From NCBI GenBank assembly GCA_035695765.1, contig DASRRI010000153.1:1-64000 (forward strand): 64,000 nt of DNA, in the 5' to 3' direction. The notes under the pieces are model-generated. The model was not told where the DNA came from. It worked only from the letters and a program-made list of their open reading frames with translations, and searched no databases. This document shows, piece after piece, positions 48,960 through 58,598 of this stretch. A program made the position numbers and the translations under genes. How positions within the stretch are numbered: the stretch's first letter is position 1; each line of letters opens with the position of its first letter. The DNA is from Dongia_A sp035695765. GTDB taxonomy: Bacteria > Pseudomonadota > Alphaproteobacteria > Dongiales > Dongiaceae.

Positions 48960-50987
48960 TTGCCGATCCTGCTGGGGCTCGATACGGGCGGAACCTATAC
49001 CGACGCGGTGCTGTTCGATCCCGCGCGCGCTGGTAGCGATGGCGGCATCATTGCCAAAGCGAAGGCACTCACCACCAAGCACGACCTCTCCATTGGGCTG
49101 ACCGGCGCGGTCGAGGCGATCCTGCCGCATTTGCCTCAAGGTCGCGGCATCGCCGACATCGCGATGGTGTCGATTTCCACCACCCTCGCCACCAACGCAA
49201 TCGTGGAAAAGCACGGTGCGCCGATCTGCCTGATCCTCATGGGCTACGATTCCAAGGCGCTGGAGCGCGCCGGCCTGCGCCAGGCAATGGGTGGCGATCC
49301 GGTCGTCATGGTCGCCGGCGGCCACAAGCCGACCGGCGAGCCGCAAGCAGAGCTTGACGTGGCTGCAGTGCGCGCGGCGATCCTGGAACATGCGCCCAAG
49401 GTCGCGGCCTTCGCCGTCAGCGGTTATTTCTCGGTGCGCAATCCGGCGCACGAGATCGCGGTGCGCGCCTTGGTGCGCGAGTTGACCGGAGAGCCTGTCA
49501 CCTGCGGCCACGAGCTGACCTCCAGGCTCGATGCACCGCGGCGCGCGCTGACCGCTGCGCTCAATGCGCGCCTCATTCCCCAGCTGCAGCAATTGGTGCA
49601 GGCGGTCGTAGAGCTGCTCGTGCGCAAGGGAATCAAGGCGCCGCTGATGGTGGTGAAGGGCGATGGTTCGCTCATCAAATCGGACCTGGCGCTGACTTGT
49701 CCGGTCGAGACCATCCTCTCCGGCCCGGCTGCAAGCCTGGTCGGCGCGCGGCATCTGGGGGGCGAGGACGACATCTTCGTCTCCGACATGGGCGGAACAA
49801 CTACGGACATCGCGATGCTGCGTGGCGGCCGGCCGGTGCTGAACAAGGAAGGCGCGACCGTTGGCGGCTGGAAGACCATGGTCGAGGCCGTCGCTGTCCA
49901 CACCTACGGTCTCGGCGGCGATAGCGAGGTGAGGATCGACGATCATCACGGCTTCATGGTCGGACCGCGCCGCGCGGTTCCGCTGAGCCTGCTGGCGACG
50001 CAGTTTCCAGGCGTGCTGCTGCTCCTGAAGGCGCAGGATGCCAATGAGGAGATCGTGCCTTATCGGGGGCAATTCGCTCTGCGCCAGCGTCCGCTCGATG
50101 CGGGACGCGCCAGTCTGAGCGCTGGGCAGCTGGACCTGTGGGACAAACTGGCGAATGGCCCCGTGCCGTTGGCCGACCTGCTCTACAGCCCCGCCATGCA
50201 GCGGCATCTGGGGCGTCTGGTGGATCGCGGGCTGGTCGCGGTCAGCAGCCTCACGCCCAGCGATGCGGCACATGTGCTCGGGCTGCAAAACCATTGGAAC
50301 CGCGAAGCCGCGGAGCTCGGCGCGCGGCAGTTCCTCCGCCGTCCCGCCAATCCGATCTGGAAGGCGTCCGCCGATCATGAGCAACTCTGTCGCGATGTCG
50401 TGGAGCAGGTTGTGCGCCAATCGGGCGAAGTCATCCTCGATGCCGCGATTCGCGAGACCAGCGGCATCGATCCGCATCATTGGGGCCAGCTCGGGCGCGA
50501 TCTCATCCGCCGCTCGCTGTCGCCAAGCCAGCCGGCTGACGCGCTGATCGTGTCCGACTTGAAACTGAATGCGCCGCTGGCTGCGATCGGCGCGCCTGTC
50601 GGGAGCTATTATCCGGAGATCGCGAAGCGCCTGCGCACGCGTCTCGTCATTCCGCCGCACGCCGATGTCTCCAATGCCGTCGGCGCAGTCGCAGGCGGCG
50701 TGCTGCAGCGCGCGACCGCGACCATCACGCAGCCGCAGGAAGGATTGTTCCGCGCGCATCTTGCGACCGGGATCAGGGATTTCGTCGATCTGGAGGAAGC
50801 TGCGCGCTATTGCTCGGACTTGGTCGGGGCCGAAGCGGCCAGCCTTGCGGCCCGCGCCGGCGCGGTCGAAATCCAGGTCAAGACCGAGCGCGCCGACAAG
50901 GTGTTCGAGCAGCCGACCGGCCTCAGAATTTTCATCGAATCGACGATCGCGGCGACCGCCTTTGGGCGGCCGGGACTTGCTGCATAA
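48960..50987 (+). CDS. Hydantoinase/oxoprolinase A family protein
   Basis: This 675-residue HyuA-type ATP-dependent ring-opening hydrolase has the N-terminal nucleotide motif LLGLDTGGTYTDAVLFD, STTLATNAIVE, SGPAASLVGARHL and VSDMGGTTTDIAM, which are typical of ATP-using hydantoinases and 5-oxoprolinases. The start is TTG 48960, with CGGAG (48949-48953) correctly spaced. The usual partner HyuB is absent on both sides, so either this is an orphan A subunit or its partner is elsewhere. Substrate unknown. Confidence 0.88.
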   Translation: MPILLGLDTGGTYTDAVLFDPARAGSDGGIIAKAKALTTKHDLSIGLTGAVEAILPHLPQGRGIADIAMVSISTTLATNAIVEKHGAPICLILMGYDSKALERAGLRQAMGGDPVVMVAGGHKPTGEPQAELDVAAVRAAILEHAPKVAAFAVSGYFSVRNPAHEIAVRALVRELTGEPVTCGHELTSRLDAPRRALTAALNARLIPQLQQLVQAVVELLVRKGIKAPLMVVKGDGSLIKSDLALTCPVETILSGPAASLVGARHLGGEDDIFVSDMGGTTTDIAMLRGGRPVLNKEGATVGGWKTMVEAVAVHTYGLGGDSEVRIDDHHGFMVGPRRAVPLSLLATQFPGVLLLLKAQDANEEIVPYRGQFALRQRPLDAGRASLSAGQLDLWDKLANGPVPLADLLYSPAMQRHLGRLVDRGLVAVSSLTPSDAAHVLGLQNHWNREAAELGARQFLRRPANPIWKASADHEQLCRDVVEQVVRQSGEVILDAAIRETSGIDPHHWGQLGRDLIRRSLSPSQPADALIVSDLKLNAPLAAIGAPVGSYYPEIAKRLRTRLVIPPHADVSNAVGAVAGGVLQRATATITQPQEGLFRAHLATGIRDFVDLEEAARYCSDLVGAEAASLAARAGAVEIQVKTERADKVFEQPTGLRIFIESTIAATAFGRPGLAA

Positions 50988-51153
50988 CGGTGCCAGTGCA
51001 AGGTGTGACCGCCGGCACAGCCCCGCCGGATATCGGTGCTGGGTCCGGTGACAATTCCGTAACCGCCCCCTATTATTTTGCCGACCTGTCTGTTTACGAT
51101 TCAGATGCCGAGTAATTTTCGGCTTAGTTTCAATAAGATAGTAAGAGGGCTGA

Positions 51154-52860
51154 ATGTCGGGTTCGCATCTGGGGGGACTTGCTGTCTGTGTGTTTAGCAT
51201 GGCCTTCGTCGCGTCGGGTCTGTCAGACGCGGCCCTGGCCGACAAGGACGACCACAACGTTACCGTGCCGGTGCAGAGGCCGTCGACGCCGCCGCCTGCT
51301 ACCCTCGCGCCCGCGGTCAATGGCGTTGATGCGGCGGTTGATCGGCTTGAACAAAGCCGGCGTTTGGCCAACCTCTCCATCGACTGGGCAGGGTTGAAAT
51401 CCTTCTATGCCGGTGGCGCGCCCGCCTTGTGGGTGACGCCAACGGGCTACAGCGCGCTTGGATCCCAGCTGGTTCACCAGGTGCCGAGAGCTGCCGCAGC
51501 CGGCATGCCGGTCGCGACTGAGATTCAGTCGGCGCTGGGCGAGTTGCCGGCGCAGCTTTCAGGCGACATGCCCGCCGATGTCGAAGCGCTGATGAGCGCG
51601 CTCTATCTCGCCGGCGCCTATGACGCCAACAACCTGACCGGCAAGACGCCTTCAGGTACAAGCCTGCTGACCGATCTGCGCAACGCCAAGGATCCGGCGC
51701 GCGTGGTGGCGATGCAGTTTCCGACCTTTCACATATTCTGGCGGCTCTATGCTGCGTTACCGACTTATATCGGATATTACGAGCGCGGCGGTTGGCCGAC
51801 CGTGTCGGGCACCGAAAAGATCGAGCCCGGCGACAAAGGGCCTCGCGTGCGCCAGGTCGCCGAGCGGCTGCTGGTGACAGGCGAGCTGCCGGCACTAGGC
51901 GCCGATCCGGAGCTGTACGATGCCCCGCTCGAGACTGCGGTGAAAGCGTTCCAGCATGCCCACGGCCTCAACGATGACGGCGTGATCGGCAAGCGATCGA
52001 TCGAGGAAATGAACGTCCCTGCCGAAGAGCGGCTGAAGATGATGCTGCTCAATCTCGACCGGATGCGCGCCGAAAGCCCGGACATGGAAGCCCGCTTCGT
52101 GTTCGTCAATATCCCGAGCACGGAGCTGCGCGTGATCGATAATGGCGTCACCACATTCCATGCCAACGCCATCGTCGGGAAGGTCGCCCGCAAGACGCCA
52201 TTGCTGAAGAGCGAGATCTTCCAGGCCAAGCTCAATCCCGATTGGTCGGTGCCATCGAAGATCGCCAAGATCGACATGCTGCGCCACGAACTGGACGAGC
52301 CGGGCTATTTCGCCAGCAAGAACGTCCGTGTCTTCACCTCGGATGGCCGGCAGGTCGACCCGCGCACCGTGAACTGGAACGACGTGAAGAAAGACGGCTA
52401 TTTCCCCTATCGCCTGAAACAGGATGCGGGACCGGAGAACGCGCTAGGCCCGATGAAGCTCGACTTCCAGAACGACTATTCCGTTTTCATTCACGGGACT
52501 TCCGCGCCCAAGCTGTTCGCCAAGCAGGATCGGTTCTTCTCCTCGGGCTGCGTGCGCGTGGACGATCCGCTCGGCCTCGCTACCTTCCTGCTGCAGGATG
52601 ATCCCAGCTGGAACCGCGAACGGGTGGAAGACGTGGTGAAGAGCGGCAAGACCACCTATGTCAAGCTGGCACGACCGATCCCGCTGCACATCGTCTACAT
52701 GACGGCGTGGGTGGACGAGCAGGGTGTCGCCAATTTTCGCAATGACGTCTACGGCAACGACCCCAGCGTCACGATCCCAGGCAGCCTGGCGTCGCCGACC
52801 CTGGTCGCGGAGCAGAGTGACACGCCGGCGCCCAGCATGCGGCAAGGCAACAACAAATAA
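51154..52860 (+). CDS. L,D-transpeptidase (YcbB/LdtD-like)
   Basis: This 568-residue periplasmic peptidoglycan cross-linking enzyme has an N-terminal export signal (to ~residue 28), a scaffold domain, and a peptidoglycan-binding domain (~residues 225-285: KGPRVRQVAERLL, AVKAFQHAHGLNDDGVIG). The catalytic YkuD domain has His447 (FIHGTSAP) and Cys466 (SSGCVRVDDP). It forms 3-3 cross-links from tetrapeptide donors. AGAGGGC precedes ATG 51154. A C-terminal tail (~residues 540-568) is low complexity. Confidence 0.9.
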   Translation: MSGSHLGGLAVCVFSMAFVASGLSDAALADKDDHNVTVPVQRPSTPPPATLAPAVNGVDAAVDRLEQSRRLANLSIDWAGLKSFYAGGAPALWVTPTGYSALGSQLVHQVPRAAAAGMPVATEIQSALGELPAQLSGDMPADVEALMSALYLAGAYDANNLTGKTPSGTSLLTDLRNAKDPARVVAMQFPTFHIFWRLYAALPTYIGYYERGGWPTVSGTEKIEPGDKGPRVRQVAERLLVTGELPALGADPELYDAPLETAVKAFQHAHGLNDDGVIGKRSIEEMNVPAEERLKMMLLNLDRMRAESPDMEARFVFVNIPSTELRVIDNGVTTFHANAIVGKVARKTPLLKSEIFQAKLNPDWSVPSKIAKIDMLRHELDEPGYFASKNVRVFTSDGRQVDPRTVNWNDVKKDGYFPYRLKQDAGPENALGPMKLDFQNDYSVFIHGTSAPKLFAKQDRFFSSGCVRVDDPLGLATFLLQDDPSWNRERVEDVVKSGKTTYVKLARPIPLHIVYMTAWVDEQGVANFRNDVYGNDPSVTIPGSLASPTLVAEQSDTPAPSMRQGNNK

Positions 52861-52985
52861 GGCTCTGCAGCGCCCAACCCTTGCAGGCGGTGGTTGCACG
52901 GCCGGCATCTGCCGCGCCATGATGCCGCTGGGTGGCGGCGAGTCGCCCTCATGCGGTGGGGCGCGCATTGGAACTTTTCGAGTCC

Positions 52986-55589
52986 ATGTGGGGACCGGTC
53001 CTGGTCGCCGGCGGGATTTTCTTCGCGCTGGTCGTGCCGGCGCTCAGCATCGCCGCGTATCGTACAACACAGCGGCTGGAACGCGAACTCACGCTGCTGC
53101 GGCTTGAACTGCGGAGCCTTCGCGACCGGCAGGAAGCGGCGGCCTACATGCCGCATCGTCCATCGCATCCAGTGGAAGAGCCGCCGGAGCCCGCTGCGCC
53201 ATCTCCGCCGGTTGCGCCGGAGCCGGTCTTCGAAACCGTCCCACCAGCGCCGCCGCCATCCACAACGCCATCCGTCGCATCGCGGCCGGTCGCCGAGCGG
53301 GCGCCGCGCGGTCTCGAGCAGCGGCTGGGTGCACGTGGTTTCGTCTGGCTGGGCGGCATATGCGTCGCGCTGGCAAGCTTCTTCCTCGTCAAATATTCGA
53401 TCGATGAGGGTTTGCTGGGTCCGGGGATGCGCGTCGCGGGCGGGATCCTGCTCGGAATCGTGCTGCTGGTCGGCGGCGATTTCATGCGCCGGAGATCAGG
53501 CACCATCGGACAGGCGCTGACGGCCGCGGGTGTCGCCGCGCTCTTTGCCAGCCTGTTCGCGGCGGTCGCGCTGTATCAGCTCATCCCGCCTGCTTTGGCT
53601 TTCGTGGTGCTGGCCGCACTTACATTCATCGCCATCGGCCTGTCACTGCGGCATGGTCCGTTTGTCGGCCTCATCGGCCTTGCCGGCGGCTTCATTACGC
53701 CGGCCATCGTTTCGACCGGCGAGCCGCATCCCTGGATCCTGTTCAGTTATCTCTATCTGCTGCAATTGGGCGCGCTGTGGCTGGAGCGGCAGCGCGGCTG
53801 GTGGTACCTGCCGGCCATCGCGAATGCGGGCGGCCTCGGCTGGGCGTTCCTCATTCTGTCGACGCCACATCTGCAAGACCCCGGCGCGATCGCAGGGCTC
53901 GCCGTCCCGGTCTACCTGGTGGTGGTCGCGGCCAGCATGCTCTGGCTCTTGCCGCGGATCGAGACCGCGTCGGATTGGCCGGAATCGCGAATCGTTGGGC
54001 TGGCCAGCGCGGCCGCCGTCGGCCTCCTGATGCTGATCTGGCTGTCGGACGAAGGCTTCCAGCCCGATGGCTGGACGTTCGTTGGATTACTGGCCGTCGT
54101 CGGCGCAGTCAGCGGTCGGCTGCGTCCGCACCACGAGATCGCCGCGTTTCCGCTTGCGTCTGTTCCAGTCCTCGGATTGCTCGCGTGGAACTCAGCGTTC
54201 CAACGCACCTTCGAGCTTGATGTCTATCTGTGGGTGGCAGGGACTATCGGCGTGGTTGGGACCGGCGGCGCCTATGCGCTGTTGTGGGGCGCGCGCAATC
54301 CGGAGCGCTGGTCGCTGCTGTCGGCGATTTATGGCGCGGCAGTGCTGGCCCTTGCTTATTGGCGGCTGCGCGACATCGAGCTGTTGCTGCCCTGGTCCAT
54401 CCTCTGCCTCATCCTGTCCGCGGTGCATCTGGTGTTCGCCGAGCGGCTGCGGATCTGGCGGTTCAAGGATCGCTACTATCGCCGCGCGTTCGGTGTGCAT
54501 GCCTTGGCTTGCGCCGGCTTTCTCGCCGCCGCTGTGCCGCTGTGGGTGGGGCGCGAATGGCTGCCGGTCCTGTGGTCGCTGTTGCTGCCGCTGACCGCCT
54601 GGGTCGCCAACAAGATCGAGGAGCCGTGGCTGCGGCGCGGCTTGTGGGTGGCGGTGCCGGCGGTGATCATCGCGGTGCTGGTGTCGGGTTTCCCTGCCGG
54701 CGATAGGCCGATCTTCAACTGGCTGGCCTATGGGTTGGGCGTGCCGACCTTGTGCTTCGCGGCCACCGCCTGGCTGGTGCGGCGTGCCAACGACCTCCGG
54801 CTCATGCTGCTGCTGCAGGGCGGGGCGTTGATCCTGGGGTTCCTGCTGATCACGCTGGAAATCCGGCATCTGTTCCACGGCGCGATGTTCAAGACCGCAC
54901 CTTTCGACTTCGCGGAAGCGGGCACTTTGGCCCTGCTGTGGGGCGTGCTGGCGCTGGCGACCTGGCGGATGGCGCAGCGCCGCGGCGAAGCACGGCTACG
55001 CTGGATCGCCTATGGATTGGCGGTGCTGTCGGCGCTTCTTACAATCGTCGTGGTATGGGGCACGGCCAATCCGCTCTTCAATTCGAACCCCGTCTATGGG
55101 CCACCCATTTTGAACACGGCGCTCTATGTGTTCGGCAGCGGCTTTGTCCTGTTCATGGCAATGGCGGGCATGGTGCGCCGATCGACGCTTGATGCCGCGC
55201 AACGGCACACGATCATGGGCTTGGCCGCGGGAATTGCCTTGATCGACGGCCTGATCGGTGTAAGCGCGCTCAATCGCCAGCTGTTCCAAGGCGAATTGAT
55301 TGTGTTCAACCTTCTCTCGCCTTTGTGGAGCGATGCCGAATATTACGGCTATTCGGTCGCGTGGCTGATCTATGGCGGACTCATTCTCGCGCTCGCCATC
55401 TGGCGGCAGCTCCCCGCCTTGCGCCACGCGGCAGCCGGCATCGTCGTGCTGGTGGTGTGCAAGGTATTCCTCGGCGATGCCAGCGGCCTCACCGGCCTCT
55501 ATCGATTCGCCTCCTTCCTTGGTCTCGGCTTGACGCTGCTGGCGCTCGGCTATCTCTATCAACGCATGCTGAAGCGCGCGGAAAGCTGA
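52986..55589 (+). CDS. DUF2339 multi-spanning membrane protein
   Basis: This ~867-residue inner-membrane protein of the DUF2339 family has one N-terminal helix, a coiled segment (TTQRLERELTLLRLELRSLRDR) and a Pro/Ala-rich linker to ~residue 115. More than 20 membrane helices follow to the C-terminus. The start is uncertain: ATG 52986, TTG 52968 and an upstream start at 52932 are all in frame, and none has a strong ribosome site. The helix begins immediately after 52986. Function unknown; it follows an L,D-transpeptidase, but the gap of 125 bp gives no proof of coupling. Confidence 0.82.
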   Translation: MWGPVLVAGGIFFALVVPALSIAAYRTTQRLERELTLLRLELRSLRDRQEAAAYMPHRPSHPVEEPPEPAAPSPPVAPEPVFETVPPAPPPSTTPSVASRPVAERAPRGLEQRLGARGFVWLGGICVALASFFLVKYSIDEGLLGPGMRVAGGILLGIVLLVGGDFMRRRSGTIGQALTAAGVAALFASLFAAVALYQLIPPALAFVVLAALTFIAIGLSLRHGPFVGLIGLAGGFITPAIVSTGEPHPWILFSYLYLLQLGALWLERQRGWWYLPAIANAGGLGWAFLILSTPHLQDPGAIAGLAVPVYLVVVAASMLWLLPRIETASDWPESRIVGLASAAAVGLLMLIWLSDEGFQPDGWTFVGLLAVVGAVSGRLRPHHEIAAFPLASVPVLGLLAWNSAFQRTFELDVYLWVAGTIGVVGTGGAYALLWGARNPERWSLLSAIYGAAVLALAYWRLRDIELLLPWSILCLILSAVHLVFAERLRIWRFKDRYYRRAFGVHALACAGFLAAAVPLWVGREWLPVLWSLLLPLTAWVANKIEEPWLRRGLWVAVPAVIIAVLVSGFPAGDRPIFNWLAYGLGVPTLCFAATAWLVRRANDLRLMLLLQGGALILGFLLITLEIRHLFHGAMFKTAPFDFAEAGTLALLWGVLALATWRMAQRRGEARLRWIAYGLAVLSALLTIVVVWGTANPLFNSNPVYGPPILNTALYVFGSGFVLFMAMAGMVRRSTLDAAQRHTIMGLAAGIALIDGLIGVSALNRQLFQGELIVFNLLSPLWSDAEYYGYSVAWLIYGGLILALAIWRQLPALRHAAAGIVVLVVCKVFLGDASGLTGLYRFASFLGLGLTLLALGYLYQRMLKRAES

Positions 55590-55592
55590 GCG

Positions 55593-56195
55593 CTACGTCG
55601 CGACGAAGCGCCACGACCGCTGCTTGACGAGTTCCATGACATAGCGCCCTTCCGCAGCGAAATCATGCGGGCTCGCGAGTTCACGTGTTTCGTAGTAGGT
55701 CTTGGTCCGATTGAAATCAAAGCCGATGATCGTAACCTGCCGCGGGGCGGCATGAGAGACGAGATCGATCGTCATCGCCCCGACCGAGGGTCGCGCGCCG
55801 AACCGTCGATGAAGCGTCCGCCAATGGGAAACCGGGTAGAAATAGCAATCGACCCCATGATCGGTCTGCTCGCGGAACTTGGGTGACATCCAGACCGAGC
55901 GGGGCGCAACGAAACCCGGAGGCGCCAGGCGGGTCGCGCGGAAACTCGAAAAGCACCAGAGATCGAAGCGCGTCCCTTGCGCGACTGGATTGATCGGAAA
56001 ACCCATATTCATGCGCGTGACGATCTCGTGCTCGTCGATGAGGCTGCCGTGCTCGTGTTCCAGCAGGCTCGTCGCATTGCCGACGATCGCGACCGACTTG
56101 CCGTTGAGGAAGTCGAACAACGCCCGCAGGTCACGGCGCGAACGCCACTCTGCGGTCCAGCGCTGCCAGTCCTCCCAACTGAATGGAAGCTTCAT
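55593..56195 (-). CDS. Glycosyltransferase family 29 (sialyltransferase-like) protein
   Basis: This 200-residue protein has the pattern of family 29 sialyltransferases. A motif-L-like segment (VAIVGNATSLLEHEHGSLID, then EHEIVTRMNMG) lies at residues ~34-65, and a motif-S-like segment PSVGAMTIDLVS is followed by TIIGFDF. It is much shorter than eukaryotic enzymes and has no membrane anchor, as in other bacterial members. It would transfer a sugar, possibly a nonulosonic acid, to a surface glycan. Start and stop overlap with the pyruvyl transferase gene (ATGA on the minus strand) shows co-expression. Confidence 0.72.
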   Translation of the reverse strand: MKLPFSWEDWQRWTAEWRSRRDLRALFDFLNGKSVAIVGNATSLLEHEHGSLIDEHEIVTRMNMGFPINPVAQGTRFDLWCFSSFRATRLAPPGFVAPRSVWMSPKFREQTDHGVDCYFYPVSHWRTLHRRFGARPSVGAMTIDLVSHAAPRQVTIIGFDFNRTKTYYETRELASPHDFAAEGRYVMELVKQRSWRFVAT

Positions 56196-57145
56196 GGCTG
56201 GCGTGGCTCAGGCGGCAGGATGCGGTCGAACATCGCGGCGATGCGCTGCTGCACGCCCGCCTTGTAGCGGCCCATCAGCTCCAGCTCTCTAGCGTCCAGC
56301 GGCTCCGGTATTTGTCCCGGCCGGTACAGCCGATCAGCGCCAATGCCGATGTCATCCAGCATAGCATCTGTCTTCCAGTTGCTGAGGGACATCGCGGTGA
56401 AGGGGATGCCGCAATTCACAGCAAAGCACAGGCCATGGAAGCGTCCAGTGACGACGAACGGCCTGGAGGCCAGATAGGCAGCGAACTTCTGGAAGCTGGT
56501 GATGCCGGCGATGCGGGCGCTCGGCTTGCCGCGCTCAAACTGCCAGCGCAGGAATCGCTTGCGGAAGGCTTTGAGTCCTTGATTGCTATAGCGCATGGCA
56601 ACGTAATCGAGGTGGAGCGCGGCTGCGACGGCCCCCATGTCGTGTCGGTCGTCGGCGGTATCCAGGACCAAGCCGCGCGCTTCAGTAGGACAGTGACGCG
56701 GCAGGTCATGGAAGTAGGTGAGATCGCCCGTCATTTCGCCTGCAATACCAAAATGCCGGAGCTGTGCGGCGGAGCGGCTATCGCGCACCCAGATGCCGCT
56801 GAAGGCGGCTAGGTTCTCCGGAACGATGCCTCTGATGTTCTGCACCGTGGCATTGACGAGGTAGCATGACTTGCCGATCGCTGCGCAATATGGCCCCAAT
56901 TTGGATAATCGGATAGCAGCGGGAACCTCGCCATGCATGATGGCCTCGCCGTTGATGAGTACGGCATCCGCTTCCGCCAGGGCAGCCAATGCTACCTCAT
57001 CATCATCCCAGGACTTGCTGACCTGATGGCTCAGGATCGCCTCACCACCGCGGGCGGCGATGTTATCCTCGATCGCGGCCATGACGGCATCGCATCCGAA
57101 ATGCCGCATCAAGCGGGTGTCATTGAAGACCGCAACCTTGCGCAC
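56192..57145 (-). CDS. Polysaccharide pyruvyl transferase family protein
   Basis: This 317-residue protein of the WcaK/CsaB pyruvyl transferase family has the N-terminal VAVFNDTRLMRHFGCDAVM, the VLINGEAIMHG segment, WVRDSRSAAQLRHFG, and the C-terminal VVTGRFHGLCFAVNCGIPF. These enzymes move pyruvate from PEP onto sugars as a ketal. The start is GTG 57145, with GGAG overlapping the pyk stop; the frame is open into pyk but upstream codons there lie in an alternative frame of pyk. Lies between pyruvate kinase and the GT29 gene. Confidence 0.85.
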   Translation of the reverse strand: MRKVAVFNDTRLMRHFGCDAVMAAIEDNIAARGGEAILSHQVSKSWDDDEVALAALAEADAVLINGEAIMHGEVPAAIRLSKLGPYCAAIGKSCYLVNATVQNIRGIVPENLAAFSGIWVRDSRSAAQLRHFGIAGEMTGDLTYFHDLPRHCPTEARGLVLDTADDRHDMGAVAAALHLDYVAMRYSNQGLKAFRKRFLRWQFERGKPSARIAGITSFQKFAAYLASRPFVVTGRFHGLCFAVNCGIPFTAMSLSNWKTDAMLDDIGIGADRLYRPGQIPEPLDARELELMGRYKAGVQQRIAAMFDRILPPEPRQP

Positions 57146-57153
57146 GCCGGTGG

Positions 57154-58572
57154 CTACTCCTCGACCCAGGCGACGCGCAGGATGTTTGTGGAGCCGGGCG
57201 TGCCGAAGGGAACGCCGGCGGTGATCACCAGCCGTTCGCCAATCTTCGCCATCTCCTGCTTCAGCGCGATGCGGCAGGCCTTGTCGACCATTTCCGAGAA
57301 GCGCTTCAGATCGGAGATCAGCACGCAATGCGCACCCCAGGCGAGCGACAGGGCGCGCGCCGTCGACAGCGAGGCGGTGAGGGCCATGATCGGCACTTCC
57401 GGCCGCTCGCGCGCGACGCGCAGGACAGTGGAGCCCGATGTCGAATAGGTTACGATCGCGGCCACTGACAAGGTGTGAGCCACCTGCGCCGCGGCGGCGC
57501 TGATCGCATCGTGGCCGGTCGGCTGCGGGTCGGGATGTCTGGCATCCATGATCTGGCGATAAGCGGGATCCTGTTCCACGCGCTCGATGATGCGGTTCAT
57601 CATCGCGACCGCTTCGACTGGGTACTGGCCCGATGCCGTCTCGGCCGATAGCATCACCGCATCGGCGCCGTCATAGATCGCGGTCGCGACGTCGGATGCC
57701 TCGGCCCGCGTCGGCTGGGGTGCATTGATCATCGATTCCAGCATCTGGGTCGCGACGATCACCGGTTTGCCCGACTTGCGGCCGGCGGAGATGATGCGCT
57801 TCTGGATCGCAGGCACGTCTTCCGGCGGCATCTCGACACCAAGATCGCCGCGCGCCACCATGACCGCGTCGGAGAGATCGACGATCTCCTCCAGCCGCTC
57901 GATGGCGGCCGGCTTCTCGAGCTTTGCGATGACCTTGGCGCGGCCGCCGATCAGCTTGCGCAGTTCGGCCACGTCTTCCGGGCGCTGCACGAACGACATG
58001 GCGACCCAGTCGCAGCCTAGGTCGATGCCGAAGCGCAGATCGGCGCGGTCCTTCTTGGTGAGGGGCGAGAGCCGCAGCACGACATCGGGCACGTTGACGC
58101 CCTTGCGGTCGCTGAGCTTGCCGCCGACCAGCACGTCGCATTCGGCGAAGTCGCTGCCGCATTTCTTCACGCGCAGGCGCAAGCGCCCGTCGTCGATCAG
58201 CAGATTGGTGCCGGGCTTGATCGCCTCGAAGATTTCCGGATGGGGCAGCTGCGCGCGTTTGGCGTTGCCTTTTGCCTCGTCGAGATCGAGGCGATAGCTC
58301 GAGCCGGTCTTCAATTCCACCGCGCCGCCGGTCATGGTGCCGACCCGCAGCTTCGGGCCTTGCAGATCGACGAGAATGCCGATCGGCCGCTCCATCTCCT
58401 CTTCGATCTCGCGGATCAGGTCATAGCGCGCCTGGTGATCTTCGTGCGTGCCGTGGCTGAAATTGAGGCGGAACACGTCGGCGCCAGCCTTGAACAGCGC
58501 CTCGATCTGTTCGCGCGTCGAGCTGGCTGGCCCCAGTGTCGCCAGGATCTTGGCTTTGCGTTGTCGTCTCAT
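57154..58572 (-). CDS. pyk: Pyruvate kinase
   Basis: This 472-residue glycolytic enzyme converts PEP and ADP to pyruvate and ATP. Signature elements are KILATLGPASS, RLNFSHG, DLQGPKLRVG, the active-site Lys region AKLEKPAAIERL and the metal site MVARGDLGVEMP. The C-terminal regulatory domain is complete. It follows the glycerate kinase gene by 26 bases, and the pyruvyl transferase follows it. Together with glycerate kinase it would carry glycerate carbon to pyruvate. Confidence 0.96.
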   Translation of the reverse strand: MRRQRKAKILATLGPASSTREQIEALFKAGADVFRLNFSHGTHEDHQARYDLIREIEEEMERPIGILVDLQGPKLRVGTMTGGAVELKTGSSYRLDLDEAKGNAKRAQLPHPEIFEAIKPGTNLLIDDGRLRLRVKKCGSDFAECDVLVGGKLSDRKGVNVPDVVLRLSPLTKKDRADLRFGIDLGCDWVAMSFVQRPEDVAELRKLIGGRAKVIAKLEKPAAIERLEEIVDLSDAVMVARGDLGVEMPPEDVPAIQKRIISAGRKSGKPVIVATQMLESMINAPQPTRAEASDVATAIYDGADAVMLSAETASGQYPVEAVAMMNRIIERVEQDPAYRQIMDARHPDPQPTGHDAISAAAAQVAHTLSVAAIVTYSTSGSTVLRVARERPEVPIMALTASLSTARALSLAWGAHCVLISDLKRFSEMVDKACRIALKQEMAKIGERLVITAGVPFGTPGSTNILRVAWVEE

Positions 58573-58598
58573 TGGCGATTGCTACCCGGTTCTTGTCC

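Noticed and set aside
48801..51380. Long antisense open frame (859 codons) opposite the hydantoinase A gene
   Set aside because: No motif, Arg/His/Gln-rich shadow composition; the sense strand has full HyuA motifs.
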